A stretch of 43,585 bases of DNA from Streptomyces sporangiiformans (lineage in GTDB: Bacteria; Actinomycetota; Actinomycetes; Streptomycetales; Streptomycetaceae): NCBI RefSeq assembly GCF_005768555.2, contig NZ_VCHX02000120.1:1-43585 (forward strand), given 5' to 3'. Both the position numbers and the translations under genes were made by a program. How positions within the stretch are numbered: position 1 is the first letter of the stretch; every line of letters starts with the position of its first letter. The notes beneath the pieces are model-generated. The model searched no databases, was not told where the DNA came from, and saw only the letters and a program-made list of their open reading frames with translations. Of this stretch, positions 32,876-40,869 are shown one piece after another.

Positions 32876-34501
32876 TTACTGCGCGGGTTCCACCCCGGCC
32901 CGCAGCAGCCCGTACGTGTACGCGTCCTCCAGGGCCTGCCAGGACGCGGCGATCACGTTCTCCGCGACTCCCACCGTCGACCACTCCCCCGCCCCGTCGG
33001 ACGTGGAGATGAGGACGCGGGTGGTGGACTCGGTGCCGTGTTTGCCCTCGAGGATGCGGACCTTGTAGTCGACGAGGTCCAGCTTGGCGAGCTGGGGGTA
33101 GATCTTCTCGAGGGCGACCCGCAGCGCGCGGTCCAGCGCGTTGACGGGACCGTTGCCCTCCGCCGTGGCGACGATGCGCTCGCCTTTGGCGAAGAGCTTG
33201 ACCGTGGCCTCGTTGGCGTGGCTGCCGTCGGGGCGGTCCTCGACGATCGCCCGCCAGGACTCCACCTCGAAGTACTTGCGGACCCTGCCCTCCACCTCGG
33301 CCCGCAGCAGCAGCTCGAAGGACGCGTCCGCCGCCTCGTACGTGTAGCCCTTGAGCTCGCGCTCCTTCACCCGCTCCACGACCCGGCCGACCAGCTCGCG
33401 GTCGTCGCCGAGGTCGATGCCGAGCTCCTTGCCCTTCAGCTCGATCGACGCGCGGCCCGCCATGTCGGAGACGAGCATCCGCATGGTGTTGCCGACCTGC
33501 TCGGGGTCGATGTGCTGGTACAGGTCCGGGTCGACCTTGATCGCGGAAGCGTGCAGGCCCGCCTTGTGGGCGAAGGCGGAGACACCGACGTACGGCTCAT
33601 GGGTGGAGGGCGTGAGGTTCACGACCTCGGCGATCGCGTGCGAGATGCGCGTCATCTCGCTCAGCGCGCCCTCGGGGAGGACCTTCTTGCCGTACTTCAG
33701 CTCCAGGGCCGCCACGACCGGGAACAGGTTCGAGTTGCCGACACGCTCGCCGTAGCCGTTCGCCGTGCACTGCACGTGCGTCGCGCCCGCGTCCACCGCG
33801 GCCAGGGTGTTGGCGACCGCGCAGCCGGTGTCGTCCTGCGCGTGGATGCCGAGGCGGGCACCTGTGTCGGCCAGAACCGTGGCGACCACCGCCTGGACCT
33901 GCGCCGGCAGCATGCCGCCGTTGGTGTCGCAGAGCACCACCACGTCGGCGCCCGCCTCCGAGGCGGCCCGCACGACCGACTTCGCGTACTGCGGGTTCGC
34001 CCGGTAACCGTCGAAGAAGTGCTCGCAGTCGACGAAGACCCGGCGGCCCTGGGAGCGGAGGTAGGAGACCGTGTCGCGGACCATCTCCAGGTTCTCGTCG
34101 AGCGTCGTGCGCAGAGCCAGCTCGACATGCCGGTCGTGCGACTTCGCGACCAGGGTGATCACCGGAGCGCCCGAGTCCAGCAGCGCCTTGACCTGCGGAT
34201 CCTCGGACGCCTTGGCGCCGGCCCGGCGGGTGGCGCCGAAGGCCACCAGCTGCGCGTGCTTGAAGGCGATCTCCTGCTGGGCGCGGGCGAAGAACTCGGT
34301 GTCCCGCGGGTTGGCGCCGGGCCAGCCGCCCTCGATGAAACCGACGCCGAAGTCGTCCAGGTGCCGTGCGATGGCCAGCTTGTCCGCGACAGTGAGGTTG
34401 ATGCCCTCGCGCTGCGCACCGTCGCGCAGCGTCGTGTCGAAGACGTGGAAGGCGTCGTCGACGTGAGAAGGACGGTGATTCTCGTCGGTTGCGTCTGTCA
34501 T
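32876..34501 (-). CDS. cimA: (R)-citramalate synthase
   Basis: A 541-aa enzyme of the 2-isopropylmalate synthase superfamily, CimA branch. AGGAGCC precedes the ATG at 34501. The TIM-barrel start FHVFDTTLRDGAQREGINLT carries the metal-binding Asp and catalytic Arg. GFIEGGWPGANPRDTEFF, VVVLCDTNGGMLPAQV, LGIHAQDDTGCAVANTLAA and QCTANGYGERVGNSNL give the barrel, with the HxH-type ligands in the GIHAQDD region. A C-terminal LeuA_dimer regulatory domain from about 400 binds the feedback inhibitor. It condenses pyruvate with acetyl-CoA to citramalate, giving 2-oxobutyrate for isoleucine without threonine; LeuB (also here) does the later oxidation. The family is often misnamed 2-isopropylmalate synthase. 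Confidence 0.87.
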   Translation of the reverse strand: MTDATDENHRPSHVDDAFHVFDTTLRDGAQREGINLTVADKLAIARHLDDFGVGFIEGGWPGANPRDTEFFARAQQEIAFKHAQLVAFGATRRAGAKASEDPQVKALLDSGAPVITLVAKSHDRHVELALRTTLDENLEMVRDTVSYLRSQGRRVFVDCEHFFDGYRANPQYAKSVVRAASEAGADVVVLCDTNGGMLPAQVQAVVATVLADTGARLGIHAQDDTGCAVANTLAAVDAGATHVQCTANGYGERVGNSNLFPVVAALELKYGKKVLPEGALSEMTRISHAIAEVVNLTPSTHEPYVGVSAFAHKAGLHASAIKVDPDLYQHIDPEQVGNTMRMLVSDMAGRASIELKGKELGIDLGDDRELVGRVVERVKERELKGYTYEAADASFELLLRAEVEGRVRKYFEVESWRAIVEDRPDGSHANEATVKLFAKGERIVATAEGNGPVNALDRALRVALEKIYPQLAKLDLVDYKVRILEGKHGTESTTRVLISTSDGAGEWSTVGVAENVIAASWQALEDAYTYGLLRAGVEPAQ

Positions 34502-34600
34502 CTCTTGTGGCTCCTGTATCGGATTCGGTCTACCGGAAGGACCGGCTCCACCGTCCCCATGGTCCCTCGCGCTCCGGTCCCGGCTGTGGGTGGACCAGGA

Positions 34601-34630
34601 AACAGAAAAACCCCTCGCGGGTGCGAGAGG
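34601..34630 (-). terminator. Attenuator terminator in the cimA leader
   Basis: Read on the minus strand: CCTCTCGC / GCGAGGGG (one G-U pair) followed at once by TTTTTCTGTTT, a textbook intrinsic terminator. It is 100 bases before cimA, on its own strand, and the stretch between it and cimA has no credible promoter, so cimA transcripts must read through it. Confidence 0.75.
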
Positions 34631-34685
34631 TCTGCGCGCGGGTCGAGGACGACGGTGTCCGCCCGTACGTGGTCGTACGTGGCGG

Positions 34686-34721
34686 TCACTGCGGACCGGC
34701 GCGCCTGCTGCCAATAATCAT
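34686..34721 (-). CDS. Leader peptide MIIGSRRAGPQ upstream of cimA
   Basis: An 11-codon ORF on the minus strand. Codons 2 and 3 are ATT ATT, isoleucine codons that are rare in this GC-rich genome. It ends 56 bases before the attenuator terminator. Isoleucine is the end product of the CimA route, so ribosome pausing at the Ile codons could control read-through. No ribosome site precedes the ATG, so it may be leaderless. Confidence 0.5.
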   Translation of the reverse strand: MIIGSRRAGPQ

Positions 34722-34736
34722 GGCGAACGAGAGCAC

Positions 34737-34763
34737 GGGGGCAGTCTGGCACAGACCGCCCCC
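34737..34763 (-). terminator. Hairpin after the beta-propeller gene
   Basis: A 12-bp stem (GGGGGCGGTCTG / CAGACTGCCCCC, one G-U pair) with a three-base loop, 48 bases beyond the stop at 34811. It probably ends the beta-propeller transcript; the cimA promoter must lie close to or within this region. Confidence 0.55.
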
Positions 34764-34810
34764 GCGCTCACGGGTGTCTCAGGATGCGAACTCCCGACCC
34801 GGACGAGCGG

Positions 34811-36088
34811 TCAGCGCAGGTGGCGCACGAAGATGTCGCGGGTGTCGTTGGTGTCGTCCGGCACCAGGTTGGTGGCCCACGATTCGAACGCCACGACCCG
34901 TCCGTCACGGTTCACCGCGGTGGTCGAGAAGCCCCGGTAGTCGCTCTCGCCGCCGTCCTTGGCCACGCTCACCCGCTGGTTGACGCCGGTGCGCAGGTCG
35001 CGGACGAAGAGCGGGCCACGGGCCGTGTCGCCCTTCACGAGGTCGGTCGCCTGGGAGTGGAAGACGACATGACGGCCGTCCTCGCTGATCACCGGATAGC
35101 CGGAGTCGGTGTCCGTCTGCCCGCCCCGCGCGTCGAGCGAGACCCGCTTGACGGCGCCCTTCCAGAGGTCCTTGACGAAGATGTCCGCCTTGTCGTTGGT
35201 GTCCCCGGGCACGAGGTCGCTCGCGGCCGAGGTGAAGGCCGCGTACCGGCCATTGCCGCTGAACGTCGGCAGGCCGGCGCCCTGGTTCGACTGGTCGAAC
35301 CGTTCCGTGCGGCCGCTGCGGTTGTCGTGGATGAAGACGGCGGACTTCAGGCCCGGCTTGACCTGGCTCAGGTGGTATCCGATGCGGCTGCCGTCGGCGC
35401 TCATGGTGTAGCCGCCGATGATCCAGGAGATCCCGTCGTCGGAGGACGGCTCGGTGACGCTGACCAGGCGGGTGGTGCCCTGCTTGCGGTCGCGCAGGTA
35501 GATGCCGGCCCACATGCCGTTGCCCGTGTCGCCGTTGTCCGCGAGGGAGGCGACGAACGCCACGTACCGGCCGTCGCGGCTGACCAGCGGGTCACCGTAG
35601 GCGTCGGTGATGGGCTTGTCGTCGTCGGAGAGGCTCACCACCTCCGTGCGGTCCTTCACCCGGTCCCAGAGGAAGACGCCGGAGTAGTACGTGTGGTCCT
35701 CGTACGCGCCCGTGTTCGCCTTGAAGGTCACGTACCGGCCGTCGGCGCTGATGTGCGGAGCGAACGCGAGAAAGGTGTACTCGCTGCCGTCGTCGCGCAC
35801 ACTGACCCGCTCGATGGTGTCGCGCCGCAGGTCACGCAGGAAGACGTCGACACGTCCGTTGGTGTCCCCCGGCACCAGGTTGTCCGCGTCCGACTCGAAC
35901 ACGACGAAGCGGCCGTCACCGCTGACCGACCCGCCCCGCGACTCCGCGGACGCCTGCGCACCGCTCGCGGAGACGCTGACCCGTCCGGTGTCCCCCTTCG
36001 GCGGCGCGGCAGCCGCCGACATCGCCGCCGATGCGACCATCGCCCCCGCGATCACCGCGACGGACGCCCCCCGCATGGTTCTTAACAT
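34811..36088 (-). CDS. Secreted TolB/PD40-type beta-propeller protein
   Basis: A 425-aa protein. GGGGGGAAATC precedes the ATG at 36088. Signal peptide MLRTMRGASVAVIAGAMVAS with cleavage near SAAAA-PP. The mature part is a run of seven or so blades each with the pattern S-x-DGR-x-V-x-F-x-S...LVPGDTN-x-x-x-D-[IV]-F-[VL]-[RK]-DL, for example SVSGDGRFVVFESDADNLV, ISADGRYVTFKA, FSGNGRYAAFTSAASDLV and ISEDGRHVVFHSQATDLV. The propeller probably binds protein or glycan outside the cell; there is no enzyme domain. Codon 2 is TTA (36083-36085), so expression may depend on the bldA tRNA, unless the ATG at codon 5 is used. Confidence 0.85.
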   Translation of the reverse strand: MLRTMRGASVAVIAGAMVASAAMSAAAAPPKGDTGRVSVSASGAQASAESRGGSVSGDGRFVVFESDADNLVPGDTNGRVDVFLRDLRRDTIERVSVRDDGSEYTFLAFAPHISADGRYVTFKANTGAYEDHTYYSGVFLWDRVKDRTEVVSLSDDDKPITDAYGDPLVSRDGRYVAFVASLADNGDTGNGMWAGIYLRDRKQGTTRLVSVTEPSSDDGISWIIGGYTMSADGSRIGYHLSQVKPGLKSAVFIHDNRSGRTERFDQSNQGAGLPTFSGNGRYAAFTSAASDLVPGDTNDKADIFVKDLWKGAVKRVSLDARGGQTDTDSGYPVISEDGRHVVFHSQATDLVKGDTARGPLFVRDLRTGVNQRVSVAKDGGESDYRGFSTTAVNRDGRVVAFESWATNLVPDDTNDTRDIFVRHLR

Positions 36089-36232
36089 GCTTGATTTCCC
36101 CCCGTTTTCCCCGTGGATGCCTGTCCCCCGGCCGGCCCTACGCCGAGAGCCCACACGATGCAAACGCACCACTGGGCAGGGGTCAATCGGTCGAATTACG
36201 TACAACCTGGGCGAGGGTTCAAGCGTCCGGCC

Positions 36233-36267
36233 GGAACTCCGCGGCAGCGGCGTGGCCGCGGAGTTCC
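36233..36267 (-). terminator. Terminator of ilvE
   Basis: A perfect 12-bp stem GGAACTCCGCGG / CCGCGGAGTTCC with an 11-base loop, 10 bases after the ilvE stop. The 145 bases between it and the next gene start hold that gene's promoter region. Confidence 0.7.
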
Positions 36268-36277
36268 ACCCGGGGCG

Positions 36278-37366
36278 TCAGCCGATGTTGTGCATCCAGC
36301 CGTGCTTGTCCTCGCTCACGCCGCGCTGGATGTCGAGGAGCGCCTCGCGCAGCTTCACGGTGACCTCGCCGGGCTCACCGCCACTGTGGTGCCACTCGCC
36401 CGCGTTGCACTTGACCGTGCCGACGGGCGTGATGACGGCGGCGGTGCCGCAGGCGAAGACCTCGGTGAGAGTGCCGTTCGCGGAGTCGGTCTGCCACTGG
36501 TCGATGGAGACGCGGGCCTCCTCGGACTCGTAGCCGAGGTCACGGGCGACCGAGAGGAGCGAGTCGCGGGTGATGCCCGCGAGCAGGGAGCCGGTGAGGG
36601 TGGGGGTGACGATCTTGTCGCCGTACACGAAGTACAGGTTCATGCCGCCCAGTTCCTCGACCCACTTGTGCTCGACGGCGTCGAGGTAGCAGACCTGGTC
36701 GCAGCCCTTCGCGGCGGCCTCGGCCTGCGCGAGCAGGGACGCGGCGTAGTTGCCGCCGGTCTTGGCGTCGCCCACACCGCCGGGGACCGCGCGAACGCGG
36801 TCCTCGGAGAGCCAGATGGAGACGGGCTTCACGCCGCCCGGGAAGTACGCGCCGGCCGGGGAGGCGATGACCATGAACAGGTACTCGTTCGCGGGCTTCA
36901 CCCCCAGACCGACCTCGGTCGCGATCATGAACGGGCGCAGATAGAGCGACTCCTCACCGCCGTGCGCCGGCACCCACGCCTTGTCCTGCTGGACCAGCAC
37001 GTCGCACGCCTCGATGAACGTCTCGACGGGCAGCTCCGGCATGGCGAGCCGGCGGGAGGACGCCTGGAAGCGGCGGGCGTTGGCGTCGGGGCGGAACGTG
37101 GCGACCGAGCCGTCCGGCTGACGGTACGCCTTGAGGCCCTCGAAGATCTCCTGCGCGTAGTGCAGGACGTTGGTCGCCGGGTCGAGGGAGAGCGGCCCGT
37201 ACGGCACGAGCTGGCCGTCGTGCCAGCCGCGGCCCTCGGTCCACCGGATCGTCACCATGTGGTCGGTGAAGTGGCGGCCGAACCCGGGATTGGCGAGGAT
37301 CGCCTCCCGCTCTGCGTCGGAGAGCGGGTGCGCCGAGGGCTTGAGCTCGATCGTGGGCGTCGTCAT
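36278..37366 (-). CDS. ilvE: Branched-chain amino-acid aminotransferase
   Basis: A 362-aa fold-type IV PLP enzyme of the actinobacterial/eukaryotic length. The ATG at 37366 has GAAGGAC upstream. Landmarks are [18 protein letters not shown] and [20 protein letters not shown] near the N-half, [17 protein letters not shown], the PLP-lysine region [19 protein letters not shown] (Lys in DAKTGGNY) and the phosphate-binding end [15 protein letters not shown]. It catalyses the reversible transfer of the amino group from glutamate to the 2-oxo acids of Leu, Ile and Val in the cytosol. It sits between cimA and leuB but has its own terminator and upstream region. A 31-codon ORF ends on its start codon. 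Confidence 0.94.
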   Translation of the reverse strand: MTTPTIELKPSAHPLSDAEREAILANPGFGRHFTDHMVTIRWTEGRGWHDGQLVPYGPLSLDPATNVLHYAQEIFEGLKAYRQPDGSVATFRPDANARRFQASSRRLAMPELPVETFIEACDVLVQQDKAWVPAHGGEESLYLRPFMIATEVGLGVKPANEYLFMVIASPAGAYFPGGVKPVSIWLSEDRVRAVPGGVGDAKTGGNYAASLLAQAEAAAKGCDQVCYLDAVEHKWVEELGGMNLYFVYGDKIVTPTLTGSLLAGITRDSLLSVARDLGYESEEARVSIDQWQTDSANGTLTEVFACGTAAVITPVGTVKCNAGEWHHSGGEPGEVTVKLREALLDIQRGVSEDKHGWMHNIG

Positions 37367-37458
37367 GAGTGGTTGTCCTTCACCGTGTGTGTGTGACGGG
37401 CCGCGCTCACGCCGGCACTGCGAGTGGCCAGTGCTAGGACGTCCGAGCATTCCCTCAT
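37363..37458 (-). CDS. Small upstream ORF overlapping the ilvE start (31 aa)
   Basis: Begins [16 protein letters not shown]; its TGA overlaps the ilvE ATG (ATGA), so it would be translationally coupled. Codon 8 is CTA, a very rare leucine codon here, in a Val-Leu-Ala-Leu context. A GATAAT -10-like box lies about 20-30 bases upstream. Existence as a translated peptide is unproven. Confidence 0.3.
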   Translation of the reverse strand: MRECSDVLALATRSAGVSAARHTHTVKDNHS

Positions 37459-37558
37459 TCGGCGGCTCCGCGTTCGATTATCGCCCGAGCGGAGCACGGC
37501 AGAAAACGGTGTGAATGCGGCCCAGGGCTTGATGGTGACACCCGGCGACGCACAGGAA

Positions 37559-37591
37559 AAGCCGCCGGGTGCGGAAGCGACCCGGCGGCTT
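37559..37591 (-). terminator. Terminator of leuB
   Basis: A perfect 12-bp stem AAGCCGCCGGGT / ACCCGGCGGCTT with a nine-base loop; on the minus strand it is followed by TTTTCC. It starts 17 bases after the leuB stop. Confidence 0.85.
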
Positions 37592-37608
37592 GAGTGAAAA
37601 CCGGCGGG

Positions 37609-38649
37609 TCAGCCGGATACTCGGGCGGCGAGCGCGTCGCCGATTTCGTCAGTCGTACGGGGCGTGGCGCCGCGCTCCGCGAGGTCGGCGGAGACGGCGT
37701 CCTCGATGCGGGCGGCCTCGGAGTCGTAACCGAGGTGACGCAGCAGGAGGGCGACGGACAGGACGGTGGCGGAGGGGTCGGCCTTGCCCTGGCCCGCGAT
37801 GTCGGGTGCCGAGCCGTGCACCGGCTCGAACATCGACGGGAACTCGCCGCTCGGGTTGATGTTGCCGGAGGCGGCGACGCCGATGCCGCCGGAGACGGCC
37901 GCGGCGAGGTCGGTGATGATGTCGCCGAAGAGGTTGTCGGTGACGATCACGTCGAAGCGCTCGGGCTGCGTGACGAGATAGATCGTCGCCGCGTCCACGT
38001 GCATGTACTCGGTGGTGACCTCGGGGAACTCCGCGGCCACCTTGTTGAAGATGTTCGTCCACAGGTGACCCGCGAAGGTCAGCACGTTGTTCTTGTGGAT
38101 CAGCGCAAGCTTCTTGCGCGGGCGGGCCTGGGCGCGGGCGAACGCGTCCCGGACGACCCGCTCGACACCGAACGCCGTGTTGACGGACACCTCGGTGGCG
38201 ACCTCGTGGGGGGTGCCCTTGCGGATCGTTCCGCCGTTGCCGGTGTAGGGACCCTCGGTGCCCTCACGGACCACGACGAAGTCGATCTCGGGCTGTCCCG
38301 CGAGCGGAGTGGCGACACCCGGAAGGAGCTTCGACGGACGCAGGTTGACGTGGTGGTCGAAGGCGAAGCGGAGCTTCAGCAGGAAGCCGCGCTCCAGAAC
38401 GCCGGACGGGACCGAGGGGTCGCCGATCGCGCCGAGCAGGATCGCGTCGTGCTTCTTGAGGGCGTCGAGGTCGGCGTCGGTGAGTGTCTCACCGGTGGCG
38501 TGGTAACGCTTGGCGCCGAAGTCGAACTCCTTGGTCTCCAGCTTCACATCCTGCGGAAGGACGGCGGAGAGCACCTTCAGCCCCTGGGCCACGACCTCCT
38601 GGCCGATGCCGTCACCGGGGATCACTGCGAGATTGATGCTGCGAGACAT
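37609..38649 (-). CDS. leuB: 3-isopropylmalate dehydrogenase
   Basis: A 346-aa NAD-dependent beta-decarboxylating dehydrogenase. It opens [39 protein letters not shown] holds the substrate-binding Arg residues; [15 protein letters not shown] follows. [36 protein letters not shown] gives the metal-binding Asp residues, and [19 protein letters not shown] the NAD-binding loop. It oxidises 3-isopropylmalate to 4-methyl-2-oxopentanoate (leucine) and should also oxidise 3-methylmalate in the citramalate route started by CimA. It begins at the ATG at 38649 with GAGGAG about 13 bases upstream. It is divergent from the phosphatase gene with a 176-base shared region containing two TTGACG boxes. Confidence 0.95.
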   Translation of the reverse strand: MSRSINLAVIPGDGIGQEVVAQGLKVLSAVLPQDVKLETKEFDFGAKRYHATGETLTDADLDALKKHDAILLGAIGDPSVPSGVLERGFLLKLRFAFDHHVNLRPSKLLPGVATPLAGQPEIDFVVVREGTEGPYTGNGGTIRKGTPHEVATEVSVNTAFGVERVVRDAFARAQARPRKKLALIHKNNVLTFAGHLWTNIFNKVAAEFPEVTTEYMHVDAATIYLVTQPERFDVIVTDNLFGDIITDLAAAVSGGIGVAASGNINPSGEFPSMFEPVHGSAPDIAGQGKADPSATVLSVALLLRHLGYDSEAARIEDAVSADLAERGATPRTTDEIGDALAARVSG

Positions 38650-38763
38650 GTCGGCACCCTACTCCTCGTCCCAGGGGATGACACGATCCGTCCGCGATAC
38701 GGACACCAACGGGTGGGTGCCGCCGTGGTGCCGCGTCAACCACCGGATGGTCCCGCGTCCATT

Positions 38764-38785
38764 CGTCAACACCCGTTCACCCGTA
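38764..38785 (+). promoter_or_regulatory. Possible PHO box before the phosphatase gene
   Basis: GTTCACCCGTA at 38775-38785 matches the Streptomyces PhoP direct-repeat unit (GTTCACCCG-type); the preceding 11-mer CGTCAACACCC is a weak second unit. PhoP control would be sensible for a secreted phosphatase. Only one unit is convincing. Confidence 0.35.
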
Positions 38786-38825
38786 CGTTTGGCCTTTGTT
38801 GGCGTTTGCTGGGAAGTTCCCCTGC

Positions 38826-40433
38826 ATGACTGTGCCATCCAAGGGGGCAGCCCCCGGCCCCTCCGTCCCGAACACCGGCATCCCCGAGCACCTCGCCCGC
38901 CGTATGAGCATGGCGGAGCAGCACGAGTATCTGCGGACCAGACTGTCGCGGCGTCGTGCGCTGGTCACCGCGGGCACCGTCGCGGGCGGCGGACTGCTGC
39001 TGGCCGGCTGCTCGGGCGGGGACACGGAGAGTCCCGCGCGGACGGCGTCCCCACCGGCGCCGAGGCGGGCAACCGGACTGGTCCCCGGCTCCGTGGTCGC
39101 CCCCTTCGGCCGCCATCTCGCCTTCGGTGCCGACCCCAGGACCCAGATGCGGATCTCCTGGCAGGTGCCGTTCGCGGTCAAGAAGCCGTACATACGGGTC
39201 GGGTTGAAGCCCTGGGACCTGAGCCGGAAGATCGAGGCCGAGGTGCGCGACCTGCACACCCCGTCCCTGTCGAAGAAACTGCCCGCGGTCGAGCAGTACT
39301 ATCTGCACGCCGCCCTCGACGGCCTCAAGCCCGGCACGACGTACTACTACGGTGTCGGCCACGACGGCTTCGACCCGGCGTCCGCCGAACGGCTGGGCAC
39401 GCTCGGCACGTTCCGCACCGCGCCGGCGCGGCCGGAGCGGTTCGTCTTCACAGCTTTCGGCGACCAGGGCGTGAGCTACGACGCGCTCGCCAACGACCAG
39501 GTGATCCTGGGTCAGAACCCGTCCTTCCACCTCCACGCGGGCGACATCTGCTACGCGGACACGACGGGCCACGGCGAGGAGTCGGACACGTACGACGCCC
39601 GCGTGTGGGACCAGTTCCTGGCGCAGACCGAGTCGGTCGCGAAATCCGTGCCGTGGATGGTGACGACCGGCAACCACGACATGGAGGCCTGGTACTCGCC
39701 CGACGGCTACGGCGGCCAGGCGGCACGCTGGTCGCTCCCGGAGAACGGCTTCGACCCGAAGAGGTCGCCGGGCGTCTACTCCTTCACCTACGGCAACGTC
39801 GGCATCGTCGCGCTCGACGCGAACGACGTCTCGTACGAGATCCCCGCCAACAAGGGCTACTCGGACGGGAAGCAGACTCAGTGGCTGGACAAGCGGCTCG
39901 GGGAGCTGCGCAAGTCCGTCGACTTCATCGTGGTGTTCTTCCACCACTGCGCGTACTCGACGTCGACCCACGCCTCGGACGGCGGGGTGCGCGACGCCTG
40001 GCTGCCGCTGTTCACCAAGCACCAGGTGGACCTGGTCATCAACGGCCACAACCACGTCTACGAACGGACGGACGCCATCAAGGGCGGCAAGGTCGGCAGG
40101 CGCGTACCGGTGGGCGCGTCGACGGATCCGACCCGGGACGGGATCGTGTACGTCACCGCGGGCGGCGCGGGCAAGGACCTGTACGGCTTTCCGGACGGGG
40201 TGAAGGACAGCTACGAAGGGAACGTGAACGACCGCGAGTCGATCGACACGTTCCACTGGACGAAGCAGAAGGAGGAGAGCCCGGAAACCGTGCAGTGGTC
40301 CAGGGTCCGCTACACCGGCTTCTCCTTCCTCGCGATCGAGGCGGAGACGGGTGCGACCCCGAAGCTCACGGTGTCGGCTCTCGCCCAGAACGGCGGGCGC
40401 GTGGACCACTTCGAGGTGCGGCGCGGCCGATGA
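38826..40433 (+). CDS. Secreted purple-acid-phosphatase-like metallophosphoesterase
   Basis: A 535-aa enzyme. A Tat-type signal with LSRRRALVTAGTVAGGGLLL and a lipobox LLAGC (Cys near 61) suggests a Tat-exported lipoprotein. A fibronectin-like N-domain (about 90-205: MRISWQVPFAVKKPYIRVGL, LKPGTTYYYGVG) precedes the metal domain. All five motif blocks of the purple acid phosphatases are visible: FGDQG (about 212), GDICYAD (about 239), GNHD (about 282), FFHHC (about 372) and GHNHVYER (about 407). It would release phosphate from organic esters at the cell surface. A possible PHO box is upstream. The ATG at 38826 is used. Confidence 0.88.
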   Translation: MTVPSKGAAPGPSVPNTGIPEHLARRMSMAEQHEYLRTRLSRRRALVTAGTVAGGGLLLAGCSGGDTESPARTASPPAPRRATGLVPGSVVAPFGRHLAFGADPRTQMRISWQVPFAVKKPYIRVGLKPWDLSRKIEAEVRDLHTPSLSKKLPAVEQYYLHAALDGLKPGTTYYYGVGHDGFDPASAERLGTLGTFRTAPARPERFVFTAFGDQGVSYDALANDQVILGQNPSFHLHAGDICYADTTGHGEESDTYDARVWDQFLAQTESVAKSVPWMVTTGNHDMEAWYSPDGYGGQAARWSLPENGFDPKRSPGVYSFTYGNVGIVALDANDVSYEIPANKGYSDGKQTQWLDKRLGELRKSVDFIVVFFHHCAYSTSTHASDGGVRDAWLPLFTKHQVDLVINGHNHVYERTDAIKGGKVGRRVPVGASTDPTRDGIVYVTAGGAGKDLYGFPDGVKDSYEGNVNDRESIDTFHWTKQKEESPETVQWSRVRYTGFSFLAIEAETGATPKLTVSALAQNGGRVDHFEVRRGR

Positions 40434-40437
40434 ACGG

Positions 40438-40461
40438 CCGCACCCCACTCGGCGGGTGCGG
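40438..40461. terminator. Shared terminator after the phosphatase
   Basis: A stem CCGCACCC / GGGTGCGG with an eight-base loop, five bases after the phosphatase stop and 20 bases beyond the end of the convergent 42-aa gene. Confidence 0.6.
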
Positions 40462-40481
40462 GAGGGCGGGCGGGCGCGGGC

Positions 40482-40610
40482 TCAGTGGCCCGTCGCGCCG
40501 CCGTTGTCCCTGCGGTCGAGGGCGCGCTGCAGGGCAGCGGCGGCGTTCTTGCGGTCGGACTCGCTCGTACGGGACACGCGACGGACTCGGCGGACGGTCG
40601 TCTCGGCCAT
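40482..40610 (-). CDS. Small basic protein (42 aa), unknown function
   Basis: Starts MAETTVRRVRRVSRTSESDR and ends ALDRRDNGGATGH. AAGGAG lies ten bases before the ATG at 40610, and third positions are nearly all G/C. A basic N-half and an Ala-rich amphipathic helix (KNAAAALQRALDRR) suggest nucleic-acid or protein binding, but I cannot assign a role. From memory, short proteins of this form recur beside this locus in other Streptomyces. Confidence 0.65.
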   Translation of the reverse strand: MAETTVRRVRRVSRTSESDRKNAAAALQRALDRRDNGGATGH

Positions 40611-40869
40611 GAGGGATCGACTCCTTATTGACAGCAGGGAGTGCGGAAACGGGTTGCGAGACGCCGGATGGGGCGGGGAGCGGCGCCGCAGGGGTTGCCT
40701 GCCTAGGGCTCCGGCTCACGACCGCCATTCGCTGGGTCGAGCGAGACGTTCGGCTCCTACAAAGCTAAGCGAGGACAGGGCGCGTGTCTCCACAATTACT
40801 TGGGCTTCCTACTATCTGAGACGGAGCACCAGGTCACACCGCTCTGACCTGCGGTAATAGCCTGCGCGC
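40611..40869 (-). other. Upstream region of the 42-aa gene
   Basis: 259 bases without a gene. It holds an inverted repeat CAGGTCA-N8-TGACCTG at 40830-40851 just beyond the acetyltransferase stop, which could end that transcript or be an operator. The relatively AT-rich stretch 40750-40820 probably carries the promoter for the small protein, but no clear -35/-10 pair was found. Confidence 0.4.

Noticed and set aside
37367..37450. Longer IlvE starting at the in-frame ATG at 37450
   Set aside because: The extra 28 residues ([17 protein letters not shown]...) do not belong to the family and the ATG at 37366 has a ribosome site.
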